A stretch of 64,000 nucleotides of DNA from Elusimicrobia bacterium GWA2_62_23 (GCA_001799635.1 MGTV01000039.1:56612-120611); one strand, 5' to 3'; counted from the stretch's first letter, positions 16,608 to 28,544 are shown. Notes: a model not told the origin generated them from the sequence alone. Numbers and translations are program-made.

Positions 16608-18203
16608 ATGAGCACACACCGTTTCGATTTTATAGTCGTAGGCAGCGGCGCCGCCGGCCTGCTCGCGGCCCATAAACTGGCCAAGGCCGGCACGGTAGCC
16701 GTCATTACCAAGCGCGAGCCGGAGATCTCCAACAGCAACCTCGCGCAGGGCGGCATCGCCGCTGTCACCTCCGCTAACGACAGTTTTTCCCTCCACACGG
16801 CCGACACCCTGCGCACCGGCGCGGGGCTCTGCGACCGCCGGATAGTGGAGCTCACCATAACCGAAGCCCCCGCCCGCATCCAGGAACTGGTGGCGCTGGG
16901 CGCCCGCTTCAGCGTGAAAGGCGGGCTCTTCGAGCTGGGGCTGGAAGGCGGCCATTCCCGCCGGCGCGTGCTGCACGCGGCCGACGCCACCGGGCGCGAG
17001 ATAGAACGGGCCCTGCTGACGGCCTGTCGGGCCGACCGCAACATCTCTTTCTTCCCTAATTTCTCGGCCGTGGACCTTATCCTGGAGTCACGCCCGGCGC
17101 GCGTGCGCCCCGAGCGCAACCGCTGCCTGGGCGTGTACGCGCTGGAGGAGGCCACCGGCCGGGTGCGCAGCTTCCTCGCCGGCACCACCGTGCTGGCCTC
17201 CGGAGGCGCCGGCAAGGTTTACCGTTATACCTCCAACCCGGACGTGGCCACCGGCGATGGCATGGCCATGGCCTTCCGCGCCGGGCTGAAGCTCGCCAAT
17301 ATGGAATTCGTGCAGTTCCACCCTACCTGCCTCTACCACCCGCAGGCCAAGTCGTTCCTGATCTCCGAGGCCCTGCGCGGCGAAGGCGGCGTGCTGCGCG
17401 GCGCCGACGGGGCCGCCTTCATGAAGAATTACTCCAAGTATCAGGAGCTGGCCCCGCGCGACATAGTGGCCCGGGCCATAGACTCGGAGCTCAAACGCAC
17501 CGGCGCCGATTGCGTCTACCTGGACATGACCCACCTGAAGGCGTCCTTTCTGAAGAAGCGTTTCCCCATGATCCATGCCAAGTGCCTGGAACTGGGAATA
17601 GACATAGCCAGGAACCCCATCCCCGTGGTGCCCGCCGCCCACTTCTTCTGCGGCGGCGTGGCCGTGGATGAATACGGCCGCACCGGCATGCAGGGCCTTT
17701 ACGCCATAGGCGAAGTCTCCCATACCGGCCTGCACGGGGCTAACCGCCTGGCCTCCAATTCCCTGCTGGAAGCCTGCGTTTTCGCCCACCGGGCCGCCGA
17801 GGCCATAAAAGGCGGCGTCTTCCGCCGCGCCACCGGCTCGAGGCCCGCCCCGTGGACTACAGGCAACGCCCGGCCCTCCGACGAGGCCGTCATTATAACC
17901 CATAACTGGGACGAGATCCGCACCCTGATGTGGAACTACGTGGGCATAGTGCGCAGCGACAAGCGCCTGGAGCGGGCTTCAAAACGCGTAAAGCTCATTT
18001 CAGAGGAGATAGTGAAGTACTACTGGGACTTCCTCCCCACCCGCGACCTGCTGGAGCTGCGCAATATCGCCTGCCTGGCCGGCGCCATCATCGCCTCGGC
18101 CCGGCGCCGCAAGGAAAGCCGCGGACTGCATTACACGGTGGACTACCCGCAGAAGTCCGACCGCTTCCTAAAACCAACGCTGATAAGCCGGTACGGGAAC
18201 TGA
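16608..18203 (+). CDS. nadB: L-aspartate oxidase NadB
   Basis: Flavoprotein that oxidises aspartate to iminoaspartate in NAD synthesis. FAD-binding [24 protein letters not shown], the E-F-V-Q-F-H-P-T motif and [15 protein letters not shown] are characteristic. The length of 531 aa is normal. The ATG at 16608 follows GAGGACC and gives the expected N-terminus; no nearer start is in frame. NadA and NadC are not nearby. uvrA starts 1 base after its stop. The fumarate reductase family is the alternative but is less likely given the length and lack of a partner. Confidence 0.92.
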   Translation: MSTHRFDFIVVGSGAAGLLAAHKLAKAGTVAVITKREPEISNSNLAQGGIAAVTSANDSFSLHTADTLRTGAGLCDRRIVELTITEAPARIQELVALGARFSVKGGLFELGLEGGHSRRRVLHAADATGREIERALLTACRADRNISFFPNFSAVDLILESRPARVRPERNRCLGVYALEEATGRVRSFLAGTTVLASGGAGKVYRYTSNPDVATGDGMAMAFRAGLKLANMEFVQFHPTCLYHPQAKSFLISEALRGEGGVLRGADGAAFMKNYSKYQELAPRDIVARAIDSELKRTGADCVYLDMTHLKASFLKKRFPMIHAKCLELGIDIARNPIPVVPAAHFFCGGVAVDEYGRTGMQGLYAIGEVSHTGLHGANRLASNSLLEACVFAHRAAEAIKGGVFRRATGSRPAPWTTGNARPSDEAVIITHNWDEIRTLMWNYVGIVRSDKRLERASKRVKLISEEIVKYYWDFLPTRDLLELRNIACLAGAIIASARRRKESRGLHYTVDYPQKSDRFLKPTLISRYGN

Positions 18204-18204
18204 T

Positions 18205-21017
<2,813 letters not shown>

Positions 21018-21021
<4 letters not shown>

Positions 21022-22196
21022 GCCGTATCCTCCTCGTCACCCCGCGCTTTCCCTACCCGTCGCTCTCCGGCGGCGAGAAGTGGGCCGCCAAGGTGGCGGA
21101 GGGCCTGGCGCAAAAACACGAGGTCTCTCTCTTCTCCTTCACCGTGCCCGGCGCGGAGACCCACCAGACGGCCCTGGCCATGAGCCTGGAAGGGCGCCTG
21201 TTCAAAAAAGTCTTCCTGCTGCCCAAACCCGCGGCCCCGGCGCCGGGCCTGCCCTCGCTGCCGGCCATGTACTGGTCCCCCGAAGCCGCCGCCGCGCTCG
21301 ACGCCGCCACCCGCCAGACCCACGCGCAGCTGGTCCACATCCTTTTCTCCGAGATGGCCTGCTACCAGGCCGCCGTCCACACCTCGCTGCCGGTGGTTTA
21401 TACCGAGATAGATTCCAGCTACCTTTACCCGTGGAAATATTACCTGCGCGAGACCGCCGGGCTGAAAGGGTTCCTCAAGGCCGGGGAATTCTTCGGGTCA
21501 AGGAATTACGCCCGCAGCCACTACGGGCGCTTCGCCGCCGCTTCCTTCATAACCGAGGCCGATGGGCGCAACATCTCCTCTTATCTCGCCTGCGGCGCCA
21601 CGGCGGTCACCCCCAACGCCGTCTCCCCGGAGGAATTCTCCAGACCGGCGGGCGAGGCGAAAGGGTCCGGCATAGTTTTCCTCGGGCACTACCCGCATTA
21701 TCCCAATGAAGACGCCGCGCTGCGCCTCGCGCGCCGCATCCTGCCGCTGGTGCGCTCGGAGGCCCCTGCCGCCTCGCTTACGCTCGCCGGGTCCTGCCCT
21801 ACTCCGCCCGTACTGGCCCTGGCCTGCGGCCACATCCGCGTGCCAGGCACGGCGGCGGACATAAGGCCTTTCCTCTGGAACGCCGAAGTTTTCGCGGCCC
21901 CGGTACGCTACGGCCTGGGCACCAAAGGCAAGATCCTGGAGGCCTTTGCCGCCGGCCTGCCGGTGGTGGCTTCCCGCGAAGCCGCGGCCGGCGTAGAAGG
22001 CGCGCAACCCGGGCGCCACCTGCTCGTGGGCGGTTCGGACCGGGACTTCGCGGCCAAACTCGCCGCGCTGCTGCGCGACGCAGCCCTGCGCGAGCGCCTC
22101 TCCGCAGATGCGTTGCGGCTGGTCAGGGAAAGGTTCTCTTTTTCCGGCGTGGTGGATTCGGTCTCGGCCCTCTACGGGAGGGTGCTTGGGGCCTGA
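21018..22196 (+). CDS. GT4-family glycosyltransferase
   Basis: A 392-residue GT-B enzyme with an N-terminal Rossmann half (RILLVTPRFPYPSLSGGEKW) and a C-terminal donor half ending in the GLGTKGKILEAFAAGLPVVAS segment, where the E-x7-E-like nucleotide-sugar site lies. The donor and acceptor cannot be told. ATGA overlap with uvrA, and an 11-base overlap with the radical SAM gene. The ABC exporter downstream suggests a role in a surface glycan. Confidence 0.85.
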
Positions 22197-23061
22197 AGCG
22201 CTGCACATAGAACTCCTGCACGCCTGCCCGAACCGGTGCCTCGCCTGCGACCACCGGGACCTCGGCGCCGCCAGTCTGAAGCCGGCCGTCCTGAAAGCCC
22301 TGTTCGCACGCACGGAACTGAGAGAGCTCAAACTGGTCTCCTTCTCCGGCGGAGAACCCCTGCTTTACCCCGGCCTGGCCGCGGCTCTCAAAGGGGCCGC
22401 CAAGGCGTTCCCCGGAGCCGCGCTCGTGCTGCTCACCTCGCTTTACGATACGGACAAAGCCCTGGGCCTGCTGCGCTCTCTGCCCGCCGCCGTTAGGCTC
22501 CGGCTGCATATAGGGTCCTCGCTCGACGGTCCCGGCCCGGTCCACGACGAGATGCGCGGCCGCCCGGGCTCTTTCTCCGCCCTGAAGGCCTCCGTAGCGG
22601 CTATCCGCGAAGAATTCCCCGGAGTTTCGATTGGGCTAACTTTCACGTCCACCCGCCGCAACGCCTCCTCCTTCTACCAGGCCTGGACCCGGGCCCGGCG
22701 CCTGGGCCTGCCGCTCGCCCCCCAGTTCCTGGTCCCCAACGCCAACACGGCCGGGCTGGACCTGGATACGGCCGCCCGCCGCGATCTGGCCGCCGGCCTG
22801 CGCCGCGCCCTGGACGAGTGCGGCTCCTCCAGGCAGGCCGCCGACCTGCGCCAGGCGCTGGATTTCCTCGCCGGCGGGCCGGCCGGCCCCTGCGGCGCCG
22901 GCTCCCTGTTCCTCATGTTCTCGCCGGAAGGCGAGTTCTACCTTTGCCCGTTCCTGAAGGACGTAAAAGCGCCTCTCGCCCGGGCCGAACTGCTCCGGCC
23001 GCCGGCCGGCGGCCACCGGACGCGCTTCTGCTCCGCCTGCTTCCTGCGCTGCGCCCGTTAG
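22186..23061 (+). CDS. Radical SAM protein with extra C-terminal cysteines
   Basis: A 291-residue radical SAM enzyme. The cluster motif is C-P-N-R-C-L-A-C (CxxxCxxC) near residue 14, followed by SFSGGEPLLYPGL. Four or more Cys in the C-terminus (PCGAGS, YLCPF, FCSACFLRC) suggest a SPASM-like or truncated second cluster. TTG at 22186 is chosen because GGGAGGG lies just upstream and it leaves a short N-terminus as in the family. The substrate is unknown; a sugar or a peptide is possible. Confidence 0.75.
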   Translation: MGPEALHIELLHACPNRCLACDHRDLGAASLKPAVLKALFARTELRELKLVSFSGGEPLLYPGLAAALKGAAKAFPGAALVLLTSLYDTDKALGLLRSLPAAVRLRLHIGSSLDGPGPVHDEMRGRPGSFSALKASVAAIREEFPGVSIGLTFTSTRRNASSFYQAWTRARRLGLPLAPQFLVPNANTAGLDLDTAARRDLAAGLRRALDECGSSRQAADLRQALDFLAGGPAGPCGAGSLFLMFSPEGEFYLCPFLKDVKAPLARAELLRPPAGGHRTRFCSACFLRCAR

Positions 23062-23077
23062 CCCCGCCGCTATTTAA

Positions 23078-23083
23078 TATAAT
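23078..23083 (+). promoter_or_regulatory. -10 box of ABC exporter genes, leaderless type
   Basis: Perfect TATAAT ending 6 bases before the ATG at 23090. A start of transcription 7 bases after the box falls on the A of ATG. No Shine-Dalgarno sequence is present and no -35 is evident. Confidence 0.65.
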
Positions 23084-23089
23084 TAGACC

Positions 23090-23842
23090 ATGCGCAAAGA
23101 GGACCTGGCTAAACTGCTGGCCCTGACGCGGGCCGAATGGCGCCTGCGCCAGCAGAGCACGTTCCTGGGTTTTCTCTGGACCCTGCTCAACCCCGCGCTC
23201 ATGTTCGCCGTGCTCTACGGCCTGTTCGTCAAATGGCTGGGCCAGGCCCAGGCGGACTACGCCTCTTTCCTGCTCATCGGCATAGTACAGTGGAACTTCT
23301 TCGCCTCGGCCACTTCCTACGCCCTCTCCAGCCTACTCCGGCGCTCGGCCCTGCTGAAGAATTACCCGCTCCCGCTGGAGGTGCCGGCCCTGGCCGCCGT
23401 GCTGAGCGTCTATTTCTCACACCTGCTGGAACTGCTCTCCATGTGCGCCATCCTGGTGCTGATGGGCGCGCGCCCGACGCCGGCCTGGCTCTGGCTCCTC
23501 CCCATAGACCTCGGCTTCCTGCTCCTGGCCGCCGGCGCCGGGCTGCTCCTGAGCGGCCTGTTCGCCTTTTACACCGACCTGGAACGCATCTGGGGGATAC
23601 TGCTCACGGCCGGCTTCTTCCTGACCCCGGTCTTCTACCCGCTCTCGGTGCTGACGCCGGAAAAAGCCCGCCTGCTCGCCTTCAGCCCGCTTACCTCCGT
23701 CATAGAGGCTTCCCGCGCCGCGCTGCTCGGGCCAGCGCTTTGCGGCGGCGTGCCGCCAGCGTGGCTTTGGGGCGCGGCCGCCGCGGCGGCGGGCGTCATC
23801 TTCCTGCGCCTGAAGCGCCGCGCCATAGGGGACATCCTGTGA
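23090..23842 (+). CDS. ABC-2 type polysaccharide/polyol-phosphate export permease
   Basis: A 250-residue membrane protein with six helices and the ABC2-membrane pattern of Wzm/TagG/KpsM: R-Q-Q-S-T-F-L-G-F-L-W-T-L-L-N-P-A-L, P-L-P-L-E-V-P-A-L-A, and LLTAGFFLTPVFYPL. It would form the channel exporting a lipid-linked glycan. Its stop overlaps the ATPase start (GTGA). It has its own leaderless-type promoter. Confidence 0.9.
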   Translation: MRKEDLAKLLALTRAEWRLRQQSTFLGFLWTLLNPALMFAVLYGLFVKWLGQAQADYASFLLIGIVQWNFFASATSYALSSLLRRSALLKNYPLPLEVPALAAVLSVYFSHLLELLSMCAILVLMGARPTPAWLWLLPIDLGFLLLAAGAGLLLSGLFAFYTDLERIWGILLTAGFFLTPVFYPLSVLTPEKARLLAFSPLTSVIEASRAALLGPALCGGVPPAWLWGAAAAAAGVIFLRLKRRAIGDIL

Positions 23843-25425
23843 GCGCGCTGCAAGTCTCGGGCCTCTCCAAATCTTTCCGGGTGGAACTCCCCCGCGAGGA
23901 CGCCCTCTCCGCCCTGCGCCGCTTTTTTACAGGGCGCTCGCCCACCCGCGCCTTCGACGCGCTGGCCGATATTTCGTTCTCCGCGGAGCCCGGCCGCGCG
24001 CTGGCCCTTTGCGGGCCCAACGGCTCCGGCAAGACCACCCTGCTGCGGGTGCTGGCCGGGATAACCGTCCCGTCGGCCGGGTCGGTGAACTACGCCGGTA
24101 AGAAGGCCTGCCTGCTCGGTTTCGCTTCCATCATCCAGGACCGCCTCTCCGTGCGCGAGAACGCGCGGCTCTGCTCGGTTTTCTTCGAATTGCCCGGTTC
24201 TCCGGCCGAGAACGCCGAGCGCGTGATGGCCGCCGCGGGGCTGGACCACCTGCGCAACGCGCGGGCCGGCGAGCTTTCGGCCGGCATGAAGTTGCGCATC
24301 CCTTTCATGGCGGCCCTCACTTCCGGCGCGGATCTGTTCCTGATAGACGAGACTTTGGCGGTGGGCGACGCCGCCTTCCGCGAACTCTGCCTGGGCAGGC
24401 TGCGCGACCTCAAGCGCGCCGGGGCCATCCTCATCTTCGCCACCCACGACCCCGCCCTGGCCGCGGGGCTGGCCGACGAGGTGCTGCTGCTGGAAGCCGG
24501 CCGGGCCGCCTACTACGGCCCCCTCTCCGGCCTCCCGGCCGCCGCCAAAGAACCGCCCGGCGCCGCCTTCAGCCGAGGGCTGGAACGCTACGCCATTCTC
24601 TACGGGGAACTTAAGGCCGCCGGCTTCGCCGTGCGGGAAGCCGCGCCGGCTTCGGACGCGGAACTCCTGCTGGCGCATACCCCGGGCTGGCTCGCCCGGC
24701 TCAAGGCCAACGACCTTTCTCCCGCCGAGGAGGCGGAACTGGCGCTGCCTTTCTCGGCCAAAATAATCCCCCTCTCCTGGCGTCTCGCCGGCGGCACCCT
24801 GGCCGCCGCGCGGCAGGCCCTGAAGACGGGACTGGGCGTCTTTCCCCCCGGCGGAGGCCACCACGCCTTCCCCGACCGCGGCGAAGGTTTCTGCCCCGTC
24901 AACGATATAGCCGTGGCCGCCAGGGCGCTGCTCAAGGAAGGGCTGGTAAAGCGCCCCGCCGTCATAGACCTCGACGCCCACCAGGGCAATGGCACCGCCT
25001 ACATTTTCTCCGGCAGTGAAGTTAAGACTTTTTCCGCCCACCGCGCCGGCGGCTACCCCGCCCTGCGGGTGCGCTCCGCCATGGACGCGGATATCCCCGA
25101 CGGCGCCGGCGACGAAGTCTACCTGGCCGCCGTGGAAAAAGGCGTAAAGGCTTTCCTGGAACTGGCGAAGCCCGACTTCGTCTTCGCCCTGTGCTCGGCC
25201 GACCCGTACGAAGGCGACGCCCTGGGCGGCCTGCGGGTGTCCGAGGCCGGTCTGAAAAGGCGCGACGAGTTCCTGTTCGGTGAATTGGCCGCGGCGAAGG
25301 TCCCGGTCTGCGTGGTGACCGGCGGGGCCTACAGTTCCCCCGCGCAGGCGGCCCGCATTAATTTCAATACCATAGCGGCGGCCGCCGCGGCCCTGCCGGC
25401 GGCGTCCCGCGAGATATTTTCCTGA
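23839..25425 (+). CDS. ABC exporter ATPase fused to a class IV-like histone deacetylase domain
   Basis: Residues 1-240 are a Wzt/KpsT/TagH-type ATPase: Walker A GPNGSGKTTLL near residue 59, signature ELSAGMKLRI, Walker B LFLIDETLAVGD, switch ATHDPAL. Residues 245-528 are an arginase/deacetylase fold: GGGHHAFPDRGEGFC near 338 (catalytic His pair), DLDAHQGNGTA near 377 (zinc Asp and His), SADPYEGDALGG near 453 (zinc Asp) and GGAYS near 493 (catalytic Tyr). DAHQGNG is the HDAC11/class IV form. The frame is continuous with no stop or start between the halves. The ATPase would energise glycan export. The deacetylase domain could remove acetyl groups from the glycan before export, or sense it as the C-terminal domain of Wzt does; both are inference. 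Confidence 0.88.
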   Translation: MSALQVSGLSKSFRVELPREDALSALRRFFTGRSPTRAFDALADISFSAEPGRALALCGPNGSGKTTLLRVLAGITVPSAGSVNYAGKKACLLGFASIIQDRLSVRENARLCSVFFELPGSPAENAERVMAAAGLDHLRNARAGELSAGMKLRIPFMAALTSGADLFLIDETLAVGDAAFRELCLGRLRDLKRAGAILIFATHDPALAAGLADEVLLLEAGRAAYYGPLSGLPAAAKEPPGAAFSRGLERYAILYGELKAAGFAVREAAPASDAELLLAHTPGWLARLKANDLSPAEEAELALPFSAKIIPLSWRLAGGTLAAARQALKTGLGVFPPGGGHHAFPDRGEGFCPVNDIAVAARALLKEGLVKRPAVIDLDAHQGNGTAYIFSGSEVKTFSAHRAGGYPALRVRSAMDADIPDGAGDEVYLAAVEKGVKAFLELAKPDFVFALCSADPYEGDALGGLRVSEAGLKRRDEFLFGELAAAKVPVCVVTGGAYSSPAQAARINFNTIAAAAAALPAASREIFS

Positions 25426-25428
25426 CGT

Positions 25429-26253
25429 TTATTTTTTAAGGCGGTAAGCGTACAGCCTGTAAAGCAGCGCCCGAGAAGCGAAACCGGGCGCCATGAAGCT
25501 TTCCGTGCCGGAGCCGGACTTGAGGGCGGCCCGGCCGGCCCAGTAGGCCGCCGTGGGCCCGGTCAGGTCCTCCGCGCGCGTCAATTCCCAGCCGGTGCCA
25601 TTCGCCCCTTCCAGGTAGTCCCGCTCGGCGTGTATCTTCGTCACGTAGGCCCGGTCGGCCAGGGCGGCGTACTTGCGGCCCAGGCGGTGGCCGGCGTTGC
25701 GCACCCACGCTATGATGACGAGCCTGGCCTTGGCTTTGGCGACCCGGGCCGTTTCCATAAAAAAATCCTTCATCGCCGGCACGTGCTCGGTGGACTCGCA
25801 GGCCCAGACCGCATCGAAAGAACCAGCGCGCGCCGGCAGGGCCAGCATGGAGCCCCTGCGGAACTTCACGCGGTCCTGGCACCCGCGGTGCCGGGCGGCG
25901 GTGCGGGCGGCCGCCGCCTGGTAGGAAGAGAGAGTAAAGCCTTTGATGGCCAGACGCGGGTATCTGGCGGCCAGCAGCAGGCTGGACCCGCCCCGGCCGC
26001 AGCCGGCGTCGAGGAGCTGGGCGCCGTGACCCAGGCGGCCCAGGAATTTGAACCCGAAACGCGAAAGGGCCGTCTCAGAATCGTGCACGGCCTTCTCCGC
26101 CGCGGCGCCGCCTTCGCGGACCCTGCGCATGTAGGCTGCCCGGTCGAATACCAGCCCGTTGTGGTGGTGGATGATCCCGTCGGCGGCCAGGCGCCAGTTG
26201 AAATCCTTCCGCTTGGAATCGTAGAGGGCCGCCACCCGGCCGAACCAGTTCAC
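25429..26253 (-). CDS. SAM methyltransferase resembling geranyl-diphosphate 2-C-methyltransferase
   Basis: A class I methyltransferase of 274 aa. The SAM motif is LLDAGCGRGGSSLLL. The region before it, DGIIHHHNGL and then HDSETALSRFGFKFL, and the later AWACESTEHV-like stretch (VWACESTEHV) resemble GPP methyltransferases, where these residues line the prenyl diphosphate site. It is the last of eight overlapping genes that include three prenyl diphosphate synthases, which supports an isoprenoid substrate. GTG start overlaps the previous stop. A sterol/tocopherol-type C-methyltransferase is the alternative. Confidence 0.72.
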   Translation of the reverse strand: MNWFGRVAALYDSKRKDFNWRLAADGIIHHHNGLVFDRAAYMRRVREGGAAAEKAVHDSETALSRFGFKFLGRLGHGAQLLDAGCGRGGSSLLLAARYPRLAIKGFTLSSYQAAAARTAARHRGCQDRVKFRRGSMLALPARAGSFDAVWACESTEHVPAMKDFFMETARVAKAKARLVIIAWVRNAGHRLGRKYAALADRAYVTKIHAERDYLEGANGTGWELTRAEDLTGPTAAYWAGRAALKSGSGTESFMAPGFASRALLYRLYAYRLKK

Positions 26254-26777
26254 GCGCGCCTCCTGGCGAAAGCGGCGTTGAAAGCCGCCGACAGGCGCGC
26301 GGCCGAAGCGTCCGGCGTGAAGTCCTTCGCCGCTGCGCCGCGCCCGGACAACGCCATTGAGGCGGGCATGGCCGTCATCTCGCGCGCAAAAGCGGCGTGC
26401 AGGCCCTGCCCGGCAGCCGCGGGAAGTTTTTCCGAGGAGAAAAGGAAGTGCCGGGAGTAGTTACCCAGGGCCATGGCGAAATTAAGGGTCATCGGCATGT
26501 CCATGCCGGGCAGCAGCCGGCCGCGGCGAACATAGTCCAGGGTGATCTCCTGCGAGACCTGCCAGAAACGCAGCGCCAGCGCCAGGCCGGGGCGCAGCCT
26601 CGCCGGTATCGACGGGGCCAGCAGCTTTTCCGCGGGAACGGGTTTGGCGCAGAGGCGCCTGGCCGGGGCGAAGAAGGCGGTCAGCGCCCCCGTGGCGTCG
26701 CCGCGAAAAGGCGAGGGGCCCAGCAGCGCGGCCTGCCAGCGGCCAAGGTCGCGGCGTCGGGGCAGCAGTCCGCTCAT
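26250..26777 (-). CDS. Unknown 175-residue helical protein of the prenyl/furan operon
   Basis: No family is recognised. The protein is mostly helical, basic and Ala-rich, with no signal peptide and no clear membrane helix. A central part reads LRFWQVSQEITLDYVRRGRL followed by D-M-P-M-T-L-N-F-A-M-A-L-G-N-Y-S-R-H, which is the most likely functional patch. It overlaps the mfnB homologue by ATGA and the methyltransferase by GTGA, so it is surely expressed with them. It could be a missing enzyme of the pathway or a partner subunit. Confidence 0.65.
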   Translation of the reverse strand: MSGLLPRRRDLGRWQAALLGPSPFRGDATGALTAFFAPARRLCAKPVPAEKLLAPSIPARLRPGLALALRFWQVSQEITLDYVRRGRLLPGMDMPMTLNFAMALGNYSRHFLFSSEKLPAAAGQGLHAAFAREMTAMPASMALSGRGAAAKDFTPDASAARLSAAFNAAFARRRA

Positions 26778-27502
26778 CGGGCGCAGGCCTCTTTCACGGC
26801 GGCAAGGCGGTTCGGGCAGACTCGCCGCCCGCGGTCCCCCCCCAGGCAGACGGCGCCGCGCAGCCCGACGATGTCCGGGCGCAGGGCGCGTATCAGGGGC
26901 AGATGGGCGAGCCCTACCGACCCGGCCAGCGCGGTCTTCAGGCCGGCCGCGCGGGCCAGGCGCAGGAACCTTTCCAACTCGGCCAGGGTCATGTTGTCGA
27001 AAAGATCGCGGCCGTCCTTCAGGGCGGTATCCAGCATGACCGCGCCGGCGCCTGCCTTTTTGGCGGCCCGCACGAGCGGCCAGGGCGCCAGCCCGCCGAA
27101 GCGGCGCCAGTCGGCGTAGCCGGAAATGACCGGAATAGCCCGTGGCGAAGCGGCCTTTACGCCCTTTACCACTGCGGCGGCGAGCTGCTCGGCCTGCCTC
27201 TCGCCCTTCACGGCGTAGAGACCGGCCTTTACATAATCCGCGCCTATCTCCGCCGCCGCGTAAGCGGCCAGGGCGGCGGTGCCGGGCTTGAAGCTCAGGT
27301 CTCCGATGGCGGCGCTGAATTTTACCGGGTATTTGCGGAATCTGGCTATCACGCCGGAGAGCACCCAGGGGAAGTTGGCTCCCAGCGAACCTTCTTTGAC
27401 GTTCTTGAGGTCGAGGATGTCCACACCGGCCCGGGCGACCAGGGCGGCCTCTCTCATATCGACGGGGCTCACCAGGAGTTTTATCTTATTTCGGTCGGTC
27501 AT
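26774..27502 (-). CDS. (5-formylfuran-3-yl)methyl phosphate synthase homologue (MfnB)
   Basis: In methanogens MfnB joins two glyceraldehyde 3-phosphates into the furan of methanofuran. This 242-residue protein carries LLVSPVD, DLKNVKEGSLGANFPWVL, DYVKAGLY and LDTALKDGRDLFD. Asp31, Lys33, Lys92, Asp158 and Lys162 keep the spacing of the active-site residues I recall for the M. jannaschii enzyme (Asp25, Lys27, Lys85, Asp151, Lys155). The catalytic set therefore looks complete. No other methanofuran gene is near; its neighbours are prenyl synthases and a prenyltransferase, so the furan is probably used in another compound. Confidence 0.85.
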   Translation of the reverse strand: MTDRNKIKLLVSPVDMREAALVARAGVDILDLKNVKEGSLGANFPWVLSGVIARFRKYPVKFSAAIGDLSFKPGTAALAAYAAAEIGADYVKAGLYAVKGERQAEQLAAAVVKGVKAASPRAIPVISGYADWRRFGGLAPWPLVRAAKKAGAGAVMLDTALKDGRDLFDNMTLAELERFLRLARAAGLKTALAGSVGLAHLPLIRALRPDIVGLRGAVCLGGDRGRRVCPNRLAAVKEACAR

Positions 27503-28544
27503 GGGCCATGTAGCGGGCTATCTTAAGCAGTTCGGTCCTGTATTTCGCGGGCAGCTTCAGGCGCTCTACGGCCGCGGCAGCTCGCCGGTAGAAGACGCCT
27601 ATCATGCGCCTGTTCTCCTCTACGGCACCGCTGGCGCGGACTATATCTATAACATTTTTCAGAGCGGCCCCGGAAATCTTCCTGTCGCCCAGCGCGCGTC
27701 TCAGCAGCGCGCGCCGCCCGGGAGCGGAGCGGGCGATGGCGGACAGGTAGAGGTAGGTGTACCTGCCGCAGGTTATGTCGTCGGCCAGCGGCTTGCCCCA
27801 CTCCCCGGAGCGCGGGAACAGGTTCAGCTCGTCGCCGTGCAGGTGGTAGGCCATACCGAGCCAGCTGCCAGCCCTTTCGAAAAGCGGCAGTTGCCGCCGC
27901 CCAGCCCCGCCCAGCAGGGCGCCTATCCGGAAAGGGCCGTTGAAAGAGAGGAAGCGTATGCGGTCCCAGCTCATGGCCAGGTACTGCTCCGGGGACGGCT
28001 CCCGGCGGCGGGCCGTCCAATAAAGTTCCAGGGCCTGCCCGTAGCCGTAGGCGAAGATCTCCCCGGCGAGGGTCCTGAGTATATGGTCGCGGCGCCACTG
28101 TTCCAGCCCGAGGGCCGGGGACAGGAAGGCCCGGTACGCCCAGTTGTAGGCGGCCTGGTAGGCCAGGTAGGCGCGGTTGACGCCGTATTGCACGTGCGTG
28201 GCCGGCCCGCCGCGGCGCAGGTCGGACCCGTCTATGATATCGTCGAAACTGACGGTGGCGGCCTCTATGAGCTCTATGGCCCCCAGCACTTCCCTGTAAG
28301 CGCGGGGATCCTTACCGAAGGCCTCCAGCAGCAGGTGGGTTATCAGGGGACGCAGCATCTTGCCGGGGCGTTCGAGGTAAAGCCTCGCCGGGCGGTTTAT
28401 CGCCGCCGCCAGTTCGCCCGACCTGCCCCGCAGGCCGGCGCCGGCGAGCCAGTCCGTCGGGAAACGCCCGGGGAATGACGCTCTCGCGGCGGCGTCTATC
28501 AGGCGCCGCCCCCGGACCGCGGCAGGGTCGAAAGCGGCCGTCAA
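27486..28544 (-). CDS. Polyprenyl synthetase paralogue with degenerate second Asp motif
   Basis: 352 residues of the trans-prenyltransferase fold. The first Asp-rich motif is intact (SFDDIIDGSDLRRGG, near residue 99). The second reads YHLHGDELNLF near residue 235 instead of FQ-x2-DD-x2-D, and the following loop is GKPLADDITCGRYTY. It may therefore be a regulatory subunit, or use an altered substrate or metal geometry. TTG at 28544 overlaps the preceding TGA and has AAAGGAG 9 bases upstream. It is the third and most divergent synthase gene of the operon. Confidence 0.8.
   Translation of the reverse strand: MTAAFDPAAVRGRRLIDAAARASFPGRFPTDWLAGAGLRGRSGELAAAINRPARLYLERPGKMLRPLITHLLLEAFGKDPRAYREVLGAIELIEAATVSFDDIIDGSDLRRGGPATHVQYGVNRAYLAYQAAYNWAYRAFLSPALGLEQWRRDHILRTLAGEIFAYGYGQALELYWTARRREPSPEQYLAMSWDRIRFLSFNGPFRIGALLGGAGRRQLPLFERAGSWLGMAYHLHGDELNLFPRSGEWGKPLADDITCGRYTYLYLSAIARSAPGRRALLRRALGDRKISGAALKNVIDIVRASGAVEENRRMIGVFYRRAAAAVERLKLPAKYRTELLKIARYMAHDRPK

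Noticed and set aside
26774..27502. Evidence for methanogenesis or methylotrophy
   Set aside because: Only the MfnB homologue is present; no other methanofuran or C1-transfer genes lie in the window and the neighbours are isoprenoid enzymes.
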